Positions 45,611 to 54,455 of a stretch of 64,000 nt of DNA are shown here, piece by piece. The stretch lies in the NCBI GenBank assembly GCA_034359265.1, contig CP136892.1:11270501-11334500 (forward strand). Reading direction: 5' to 3'. The notes beneath the pieces are model-generated. The model saw nothing but the letters and a program-made list of their open reading frames with translations, did no database searches and had not been told where the DNA came from. Position 1 is the first letter of the stretch; each line of letters starts with the position of its first letter. The position numbers and the translations under genes were made by a program. Origin of the DNA: Canna indica. Taxonomy: Eukaryota > Streptophyta > Magnoliopsida > Zingiberales > Cannaceae.

Positions 45611-47027
45611 TGTTGTATGAAATCCGACACTAGAATTGGGGGTTGAATAGTATCTGTCCCATTTTTAATTTACTCAAATTTTCTTTTTACTCAATTTAGC
45701 TTTAATCAATTGCAAGTGTTTCTTAACAATGTATGTGATCAAATATTAAGAACAAGAATAGGCAAATAAGAAAGCAATTCAGACAAGAGTAATTATAGTG
45801 GTTCGGCCAACTGCCTACTCCACTACCTTGGCTCATCACCAAGGATTTCTAACCACTACTTTATAGAACTTGTGTTTCCCTATGAATACAATTAAGGACA
45901 CTCTTCTCACCTCTTTGAGAACCTCTCAAACCTATTCACCTAGGCAAAACACAACTCTACATAGTTTCCCCTAAGTGTTTCTCTAGCACACTTAGCAGCT
46001 ATTACAAATTGAAAACACGTCTTAAATAAAACTTCAAATACAATGCAAAAGAGCTTAAGAATAGAGAGAGGAACCACAGTGCTTTTTCCAAGCCTTCACG
46101 CCTTCAACTTGCCAGATGATAGACTCGAGTCATAGCAGAGTTGAGGAGCAGCGGGTGCTTGAAGAAGATTTTGACGGAAGATTAGAGCGCAACAAATCAA
46201 TCACTTTGAAGGCTTTTAATCACTTCTTAAATGCTTAATAAATTCTCTAAGAAGTTTTTCCTCAGCTGAACGACGATTCAACAGGTAGAAAACTAGCCGT
46301 TATAGCCGTTCAGTCGATCGTCGATTGGCTGATTGATTGATCGCTACCCTTTATGTGTGTTTTTAGCGCCGTTCGGTCGACCGAATAAGTCGCAGCTTCC
46401 TCAATCCCAGATCCGATCGACTAAATCGGTCGACCGATGCAGGGAAGCCAGGTGCACGATCTACAATCTTCAATCCGATCGATCGATCGGTCGATCGACG
46501 CGCCTTCTACCAAATTTTGGCTTCGATCGGTTGACTAACGCAGCCTACTACCAAGATTTCACCAACTTCGGTTGATCGACAGGTCGATCGAATGTCTAAT
46601 GCCATTTTTTGGCATCATTCGGTCGACCGACCGGTCGACCGAATAGGTTGTTGCCTGTATACTGCCTTGTTCGGTTGACTGATCGGTCGACCGAACTCAG
46701 GTTGAGGCTGATTTTTACTTTGAATTTTTTACATGCTTTTTTATGGGTTTAGTTACCAAGTTTCAACTTGGATAACTTTACAATTTGTCTTGGGATAAGA
46801 TCATCCTAAGGGTATATTATATAATTTCTACTTGATCTAAACCCGAGCCTTTCTTTGACATTTTCTTCTTTCGTTTCTTCGACGGTCTTTTCTTTCATTT
46901 TGTTTGAACGAACTTCGCATGCTTATTGCAACCTCAACCTGAACTCAAAACTTCACACATAGATTAAATACTTGTTTGTTATCATCAAAATAAAGATCGA
47001 GACTTAAGAGGAACACTTAAGCCAACA
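45611..47027 (-). mobile_element. Solo LTR of the SIRE-like copia family, minus orientation
   Basis: The plus-strand ends are TGTTGTATGAAATCC and ...TTAAGCCAACA, the inverse of the LTR at 49095-50507. It is flanked by a perfect 5-bp repeat TGCAT (45606-45610, 47028-47032). It interrupts the RNase H region. The GTCGAC palindrome array is at 46305-46700. The TATA palindrome seen in its relatives has been lost (about 46220-46280). Confidence 0.93.
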
Positions 47028-47032
47028 TGCAT

Positions 47033-48105
47033 TAGCATACAAGACAAAACCATCCTTCCAAGAAGGAATCACCAATACAGGTGCAATAGTGAGTCTCTTC
47101 TTCAACTCCTAGAAGCTAGCCTCACACTTCTCATCACAAATGAACTTCACCCCTTTCCTCGTTAACTGAGTTAGAGGTGCTGCGATATTCGAGAAGTTCT
47201 CCACAAATCTACGATAGTATCCTACTAGTCCAAGAAAGCTGTGAATCTCATGCACCGTCTTAGGCTTCTGCCAGTTCATTGCTGCCTCAATCTTCTGAGG
47301 ATCCACTGAAATACCAACACCAGAAATCACATGCCTCAAGAAGCCAACCTCTTTGAGCCAAAATGAAGACTTACTGAATTTAGCAAACAGTCACTCCCTC
47401 CTCAATACATCCAACACAATCCTTAAGTGTTCTTCATGCTCGGCCTCTGACTTGGAGTACACCAGAATATCACCAATAAAAACAATCACGAACCGGTCTA
47501 AATACTCCAAAAGACGTGGTTCATCAAGTCCATGAATGCTGCAGGTGCATTGGTTAGCCCAAATGGCATAACCAAAAACTCGAAATGCCCGTAATAGTCT
47601 TCTGCACATCCTGCTCTCTTACCCTCAACTGGTGATACCCAGATCTCAAGTCAATCTTTGGGTACACACAAGTATCTTGCAACTGATCAAACAAGTCATC
47701 AATCCGAGGCAACGAGTACTTATTCTTAATAGTCAGTGCGTTCAACTATCTGTAGTCGATGTAGAGCCTCGAAGATTCATCCTTCTTTTTCACAAACAGG
47801 ACCGGAGCTCCCCAAGGTGACACACTAGGACAGACAAATCCCTTATCCAGAAGTTCCTGCAACTGTCCCTTTAGCTCCTCCAATTCCTTAGGTGTCATAC
47901 GGTAGGGTGCCTTCGAAATAGGAGTTGTGCTAGGCTGCAACTCAATGCAAAACTCAACTTGCCGCTCTGGTGGTAGGCCTGCCAACTCATCTGGGAATAC
48001 ATCAGGAAACTCTCTAACCACTAGTATATCCTCAATCCGTGTATGTTCCTCTGTAGCCATGCCAACCAAGGACACCAAAAAACCACTGCACCCATGATTC
48101 ATCAA
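47033..48105 (-). pseudogene. gypsy pol, reverse transcriptase part
   Basis: From high to low coordinates: FPDVFPDELAGLPPERQVEF (about 48020), SVSPWGAPVLFVKKKDESSR (about 47800), [13 protein letters not shown] (about 47715), [13 protein letters not shown] (about 47640), the catalytic motif as [10 protein letters not shown] (about 47475) and [16 protein letters not shown] (about 47220). FIGD replaces the required F/Y-x-DD, so the active site is lost. At least two in-frame stops and shifts separate the pieces. The solo LTR begins at the end of this fragment. Confidence 0.87.
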
Positions 48106-49035
48106 TTGTCTAGCCTGCAGTGCTGAGATAATAGGTGCCTCCTCCTATGTCAATGCAAAAGCTTGGGCCTGAGTCTGACTACTCTGCCTGTGCTGATAGG
48201 TTTGTCTCTATCCCTGACTATGTCCTCTCGATTGCTGTTGGGCAACTCCTGCTGATGTGGTCGGGCTGCTTGCAATGATAACACACACTGCCACCTCTGG
48301 GACAATCTCTAGCAAAGTGTCCACATCTGAAGCAATGGTCGATCTTGACTCCTACCTGATCTGTAGTTCTAGTAGTGACTCCTGATATCTAATCTCGAAC
48401 TGCTTGTGAAGGTTGGGACGATCCTTGTGCCTGCGAGGAATACGTCTTTGCCTTCTTCTGCAGCCTAAAGTAACCACTGATAGACCCACTCTAGGATGGC
48501 TGGGCCTGAGTTCTATGGCCTCCTTGGCCCTTATCCTGTCCTCCTGCGGCTAGTGGAAGTGGCAATCGACTATGACGATCCTTTTGCTTCTGTTGTGTGA
48601 TCATCGAGTGAATACGCGCAACTAAAAGTGCTCGAGCCACCACCCGACAGTAGTTTCCTAGGTCGTCATGATTGGACATCCGATCCTGAAAAGCAAAATT
48701 CGGCCCTATGAAGAAATGCTCTGCCTTGTCCTCCTCGGTAGCCACCATTTGCAGACAAAACTCTGACAGCCGGTCGAATTCTACCTCGTACTCTGCCACG
48801 GTACGACTCCCCTGACGTAGATCAAGAAACTCCTGCTTCTTCTGTTGGCGAAATGTCACTGGAAAGTATTTCAGGAAGAATGCAGCTCTGAATTCTGCCC
48901 ACGAAATATCAGCTCCATCTCTAGCAGCAACCTATGCCCTTCACCACTCTTTGGCTCCATCAATCAGGTAAAAGGTGGCCAACTCCACCTTCTCTTCCTC
49001 CTTGCACCTAATTAAGTGCCTTAAAGGTATCATCC
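48106..49035 (-). pseudogene. gypsy gag (C-terminal part) with two zinc knuckles
   Basis: The minus strand has a retrotransposon gag core (FRQQKKQEFLDLRQGSRTVA, EYEVEFDRLSEFC, 48859-48491), then two CCHC knuckles CFRCGHFARDC and CYHCKQPDHISRSC (about 48235-48335). No DSGA protease motif lies between the knuckles and RT; that part is deleted to about 120 bp. The gag N-terminus is missing, and the gag sequence runs straight into LTR sequence at about 49036. Confidence 0.8.
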
Positions 49036-50998
49036 ACCTTGGCGGACTCGCCGCCTCCTCTGACGGCCTCGCCACAACCTCCGCCGACCTATGGTGTTGG
49101 CTAAAGAGTCTCTCTTAAGCCTCGATCTTTATTTTGATGATAACAAATATGTATTTAATCCAAGTGTGAAGTTTTGAGTTCAGGTTGAGGTTGCGATAAG
49201 CATGCCAAGTTCGTTCAAACAAATCGAAAGAAAAGACCGTCAAAGAAACAGAAGAAGAAAACGTCAAAGAAAGGCTCGAGCATAAATCAAATAGATATCT
49301 TGTAATATACCCCTAGGACAATCTTATCCCAAGCCAAATTGTATAGTTATCCAAGTTAGAACTTGGTAACTAAATCCAAAAAAAGGCATGTAAAAATTTC
49401 AAGAAGAAATCAGCCTCGGCCTGCATTCGATCGACCGGTCGATTGACCGAACAAGGCAGTCTCTGCCAAAGCAGCCGTTCGGTTGACCGGTCGGTCGATC
49501 GAATGAAGGTAAAAACAGGCAGAAGCCATTCGGTCGACCAGTCGTCGACCGAAGATGGTGAAGGAAAAATACAAGGCTGTGTCGAACGAATAGGAGATAG
49601 CGTGTCGCGCGACCCTGGCTCGGGTATTCGATCGACTGACTGGTCGACCGAATGAAGGATCGGCACTTTTCTGTTAGTCGGTCGACCCGTCGATCGATCG
49701 AGCTCTCTCATCCAGCCAGCGGTCGCAGTGGCGATTGATCAGTCGGTCGACCGACAGATCGATCGGCCATCGACCGAACAGCTTGAACGACTATTTTTTT
49801 AGCCGTTGAACGGGTCGTTCGAGTGAGGGGTTATAAATACCCCTCACCTAACTTCTTTAACACTTCTTACAAGTTTTATTGAGCATTAAAGAAGTTTTCT
49901 TAAGCCTTCAAAAGAGCAAAATCTGCGTGCGCCCTCTGCTTGCATCTAAGACTAATTTCAGGCCTTGATTTCCTGTTTCTTCAACTGTGCTGCAACTCAA
50001 GAGCCATCTTCTTGCAAGTTGGAGACCTGAAGGCGGTGGAAAGAAGCCTTGATTCATTTTTTATTCTTAAGCTCTTTCCTTTGTATTTGACTTTTATTGT
50101 AAACTTGTTGTCAAGTTGAGATAGCTGCTAAGTGTGCTAGGAAACACTTAGGGATAGCTTTATAGAATTGTGTTTTGCCTAGGTGAATAGGAGTGAGGTG
50201 TTCTCAGAGCGGTGAGAAGGATGTCCTCATTGTATTCAAAGGGAAACATAGATTCTATAAAGTAGTGATTAAAAATCCTTGGTGAGGAGCCAAGGTAGTG
50301 GAGTAGGCAGTTGGCTGAACCACTATAAGTATTCTTGTTTGCATTGCTTCCTTACTTGCTTTTATCATTGCTATTGAAATTTGATCGCATTAACTATTAA
50401 GAAACTATTGCATTAAGTGAAGCTAAAATTGAGTAAGAAGAAAATATACAAAAAGGGGACATATACTATTCAACCCCCCCCCTTCTAGTGTCGGATTTCA
50501 CACAACATATGCCCCCCGACGGAGCTTCGGACAGTGCCGGAAGGCACAGCCGCAGCGCGCTGTGCGTGCACTGCAGCTGTGCGTGTTGTGCATAATGCAC
50601 GCTACGGCCTGGTCGCTACAGCGCGCAGCGGCATCAAGCCATGATCCGACGGCCTCTGACCACCTCCGGTCTTCCCTCTCGTCTCCGATTCCATCTCACC
50701 AATGATCACATCAGCAAAACGACGGAAAACAACAATTGAAATGAGGGGAAGACTCCTACCTTAGATTTCGGCTCCGACGACCATGTCGACGATGATCCAC
50801 CTCCGATTCCTCATCCTTCGGCGCCGATCTCACCGTCGCCTTTATCCCATCACACACGACAGAGCCGGAACATATAAGTGTTGGCTCTAAGGCGGTGAGA
50901 CAGAGGCAGTGGGGGTACTTTTACAAATAACCCCCCACTCACTCACAAATCACAACTATGCCCTTTAGTTTTTTTTTAAAAGAAACCAGAATATAACA
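49036..50998 (-). repeat. 5' LTR (partial) of the gypsy element, split by a solo LTR
   Basis: 49036-49094 and 50508-50998 together match 42790-43290 and the LTR end of the left copy. About 2 kb of the inner side of this LTR is missing, along with the primer site. The outer end AATATAACA and target repeat AAATA are intact. Confidence 0.8.
49095..50507 (+). mobile_element. Solo LTR of the SIRE-like copia family, plus orientation
   Basis: 1,413 bp from TGTTGGCTAAAGAG to TTTCACACAACA. Flanks TATGG (49090-49094) and TATGC (50508-50512) share four of five bases. The uninterrupted site CATATGGCCCC is in the other gypsy LTR (about 42824). It holds the GTCGAC array (49425-49780) and a TATA box inside a perfect 9-bp-armed palindrome (49823-49847). 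The sequence is the same family as the 3' LTR at 62993. Confidence 0.92.
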
Positions 50999-51003
50999 AA
51001 ATA

Positions 51004-51967
51004 CATTAATTTCCCATATTTTCATGTAATTAAAAGGGAATCAACCTTGGGCAGGTAGAGAGTAGATAAGAAATCATCATGGGTTCGCACTGTTGGGCTT
51101 AAGACGAGAATACATGGGGACACACAACACGTATTGGATGTAGATTTGCAGGTACCTACTGTAGTTGGAGTGTTGGACTGAGGTAGGTTTGCGCCACTGG
51201 GCTTATGCTGACTTTTGCCCGAGGGTTTGCGAATCTTGTTCTTCCACCTCATCGTTGGCTCTCTTTTTTCCTTTCACCGTCGGCACTTCCTATATTTTGT
51301 TGGAAGTTCAGCTAGATCTGATGGTCGAAACCTCTTCCTTGAAGTCCTCAACTTCCTTCTTTTCGGGAAGTTATCAAATGTGGCTGTGTCTGGAAGGGTG
51401 TATTCTTTTTCTCCCATCGTCGAGTTTCTCTCCTCTTCTGATGGTTCTCCATTGTTGTATTGTCGGAATGATTTTTCTTCAATAGTTGTTTTGTACTGTA
51501 TATTTCAGCAACTTGTATTGTCGGATGATGCCAAGAATTTTGGCATTGAGGCCGAGGACCAAACTCGGTGAAAACCGAGCTTGCAAGGAGTGTGTTTCAG
51601 GTCGTTGAGGGTGTGGGCCCCAAGTCTTCAGTAGCGATGAGGTCGAGGACCAAACTCGATGAAAATCGAGCTTGCAAGGAGCGTGCTTCAGGTCGTTGAG
51701 GGTGTGGTGCCCAAATCTTCAGTGGCACTAAGGCCGAGGACCAGACTCTGTGAAAATTAAGCTCACGACGAGCGTGCTTCAGGTCGTTGAGAGTATGAGA
51801 GCTCATTTAGAGCGAGCCAATTCATAAGAGTCAGGGGCCGCATTTAGGGTTGAGGACCATGCCTGGGTTCAAGCCGAGCTCGCGGGGAGCGTAAGGCAGG
51901 ACCACGACTGGGGTCATGCTCATTTAGAGTGAGTCAGACTCATATGAGTCGAAGGCAGGACCACGAC
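51004..51967. other. Unclassified interval between two gypsy elements
   Basis: This is the original right flank of the minus-strand gypsy insertion. The plus-strand frames 51165-51485 and 51215-51571 overlap and match no family I know. A 91-bp tandem repeat fills 51548-51820. At 51968 the sequence changes abruptly to the LTR of the next gypsy element. Confidence 0.4.
51548..51820. repeat. Three tandem units of 91 bp
   Basis: Units start at 51548, 51639 and 51730 with GAGG(C/T)CGAGGACCAAACTCG and include GAGCTTGCAAGGAG, TTCAGGTCGTTGAGGGTGTG and CTTCAGTGGC. The third is the most divergent and is followed by degenerate CATTTAGAGCGAGCC repeats to about 51950. Confidence 0.8.
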
Positions 51968-52447
51968 ATTTTCTTTGATGCCTTATATGATATATGCATG
52001 ATTGAGGCTTATGTGGAGGTTCATTTGAGCCACTTACTGAGTCCCAGGTGGACTCATAGTTTATTCTTATTTTTGCAGAGCATGAGCACTGACTTGGTAT
52101 GTCGACATGGTGCAGCTGGTGGGCGGGAGGCGGTGTCATATCTCATAGCGGCGTCCATGAGTCTTAGACTAGTGCTTAGTAGTGTTTGGTTTTGTTTCTG
52201 CACTGACAGTTGTAATTAAAAAAGTATTTGTAGAATCTTGTTTCTTGAACATTCGATTTCTTTGATGTTGATATTTCTACTTGTTTTGGAAAACATATGG
52301 ATTGTGACTTTGCAAACTTTTTATAAAGTATGACGAGATTTCTTTTACTCGATGTGTCTTGACTTTATTGGTGCCAGTGTAGACAGTAGACTACAGGGCA
52401 GGAGGTAGTTCCTGGCCGGTCACAGTACCCTCAGTTGGGGTGTGACA
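51968..52447 (+). repeat. Truncated 5' LTR of the plus-strand gypsy element
   Basis: 480 bp matching the last part of the 3' LTR (about 59502-59981) at high identity, from ATTTTCTTTGATGCC to GGGGTGTGACA. The first roughly 2.1 kb of the LTR is missing. Confidence 0.88.
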
Positions 52448-52451
52448 AAGT

Positions 52452-52464
52452 TGGTATCAGAGCA
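52452..52464 (+). promoter_or_regulatory. Primer-binding site of the plus-strand gypsy element
   Basis: TGGTATCAGAGCA, four bases after the LTR, complements the 3' end of initiator methionine tRNA. Confidence 0.88.
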
Positions 52465-52661
52465 CTAGGTTAGGTCTTGTCTATGACTCAGTGTTGGGTA
52501 CCGTACGAGGCATATGCTAGCGTGCCGACTTACGATATAGTTATGCTACGAGATTGGGCGACCACTCCTGCACTCAGTGCACCATGCGGTTAGTATGTTT
52601 AAGAGCTCTATGTTAAGAATTTATTATGTGACATGCAACTTCTTTCTTTCCTGTGTTATAG

Positions 52662-53781
52662 AATGGAGGCTCAAAATGTTGCTTTGAGCTGCAGTGGCAG
52701 TAACTCGACAGAACGTCAAGGCCGGGGGCAGGGATAGAGAGCCGTCTGAAGGTCAGGGGCAAGAGTCAACAGTTGTTCAACTACAGGCTCAGGTGAATCA
52801 ACTAACTGAGGCACTCCTTAAGGAGCAGGAACTAAGAAAGCAAATGCAGCAGCAGCAGTCTCAGCAGCCACCGCCACAACCCGTGCCCGTGATCTCAGTG
52901 GTACCAGAAGTGGCAGAGGTGACAACACCGGTGGTCAGAACCCCATAGGCCCCCAACTTATGCAAATTTTGTCGCACTGAAGCCACCGGAATTCACTGGG
53001 ACAGATCGTCAGGTGGAGGTGACAGAATTCTTGGGGGATTGCTACGAGCTATGTATGGAGCTGGGTTATTCATCAGAGGCAGCTGCTCGTATGGTCGGTC
53101 TCCAGATGAGGGGACCGGCAAAGGTCTGGCTGCAAACTTGGAAGGCCCGCAGGGCAGCTGGCGCACCACCTCCCACGTGGGAGGAATTCCGAGCGACTGT
53201 GGAGGAGCAGTACCTACCCATGAGTGTCCGCGACAAGCGCGCCCGTGATTTTGAGATGCTGCGCCAGGCTGGAGGCATGACAGTGCCAGAGTATGAGATG
53301 GAGTTCAACTGTCTCTCCATGTACCACCCAACCCTAGTGGCGTCTGAGACCGCTAGGGTTAAGAGGTTCGTGGCAGGATTGAGGCCGCAGATTGGCAGGC
53401 TTATCCACTACACTGAGGATTCTACTCTGGCTCGGGTAGTGGATGAAGCCCAACGAAAAGAAGCCTTGGTGCCGTTTGAGAGAAATGACGGGCCAACTAA
53501 GAAGAAGTTTCGGTAGCAGGGTTCTAGTAGTCGGCCTTGGCACTCCGAGGGGGCAATGACTACAGCAGAGCAGCAGCAAAGCCGGGGGTAGAATGCCAGG
53601 CGGGGCCGTGTGGGCCCAAGGACTGGGTCAGTGAGGCCAGCAGTGTCAGGAGGTGGTTCTCAAAGATTTGAGGCGCCGCAGTGTGGCAGCTGCAGTTGGA
53701 CACTGGGGGTCCTGCCTCAGTCGCACTAATGCTTATTTCAAGTGCGGCCGAGTCAGACACTTCAAGAAGGACTGTCTTGAG
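52662..53781 (+). pseudogene. gypsy gag, broken
   Basis: The N-terminal frame starts MAVTRQNVKAGGRDREPSEG at 52694 and holds a glutamine-rich coiled stretch. A one-base shift near 52950 is needed to reach the core frame with PPTYANFVALKPPEFTGT (about 52955-53005). The core (53013-53516) has EVTEFLGDCYELC, KVWLQTWK, TWEEFRATVEEQYLP and VPEYEMEFNCLS, and stops at a TAG. A single zinc knuckle has lost its first cysteine (AYFKCGRVRHFKKDC, about 53730-53775). Confidence 0.85.
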
Positions 53782-53823
53782 GGAACTGGTCAGAAGCCTA
53801 AGTAGTCTAGGGGAAAGGCACCT

Positions 53824-54455
53824 ATGTCAGTAGGGTCAGTAGCTCAGAGAGGGCAGACGCAGCATAAGGGGCCACAGACCAGTCATTCAGAGAGGCTGCC
53901 TGCGCGTGTATATACCGTGAACCGTGATGGGGCAGAGGCATCCAAAGTAGTGGTGATAGGTACTATTTTAGTAGGTTCGTCTACTGCATATGTTTTATTT
54001 GATTCGGGTGCCACGCACTCGTTTGTGTCTGCCATATTTGCTGCAAAGTTGCCAATGGCACCCTCTATGCTTGACGGGCCATTGATGGTATCAACACGTA
54101 CGGGCGATGCAATCTTAGCAAATTCAATATATCAAGGCTGTAAACTGCTCATCTGTGGCCATGTGTTGAGTGCGGATTTGACACTCCTACCCACTCTTGA
54201 GCTTGATGTCATCCTTGGCATGGACTGGCTAGCAGAGCACTTTGCAATGTTGGACTGCAGAGCCAAAGCAGTGATGTTTAATAAGCCTGGGCTATCACAG
54301 TTCACCTTCCAAGGGGAGGGAGGTAGCAAGCCGATAGGGGTCATCTCAGCCCTAAAGGCTCGTAAGTTGCTTCGGGGTGGTTGTCAATCCTTCCTGGACT
54401 TCATATTTGTGGCCGAGGAGGAAGGGGGTGAAGCTAGGAATGTCAGCGAAACCCA
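53824..54455 (+). pseudogene. gypsy protease region, frame-shifted from gag and RT
   Basis: An aspartic protease with the motif LFDSGATHSFVS (about 53995-54030) and the flap-side VILGMDWLAEH (about 54210-54240). The frame differs from both gag and RT; small indels near 53800 and 54440 account for this. In the intact element it would mature the gag-pol polyprotein. Confidence 0.87.

Larger units (their letters stand above)
40317..50998 (-). mobile_element. Ty3/gypsy element (chromodomain type) with nested insertions
   Basis: Plus-strand ends TGTCACACCCC (40317) and AATATAACA (50998), flanked by the perfect 5-bp repeat AAATA (40312-40316, 50999-51003). On the minus strand: partial 5' LTR (49036-50998), gag, no protease core, RT, RNase H, integrase, chromodomain, 3' LTR (40317-43708). 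Nested in it are a hAT MITE, a foldback MITE and two solo copia LTRs. The inner part of the 5' LTR, the primer site and the gag N-terminus are deleted. Confidence 0.9.

Noticed and set aside
51165..51571. Overlapping plus-strand frames in a serine/phenylalanine-rich stretch
   Set aside because: Two frames overlap and neither shows a domain; no supporting start, splice or homologous context.
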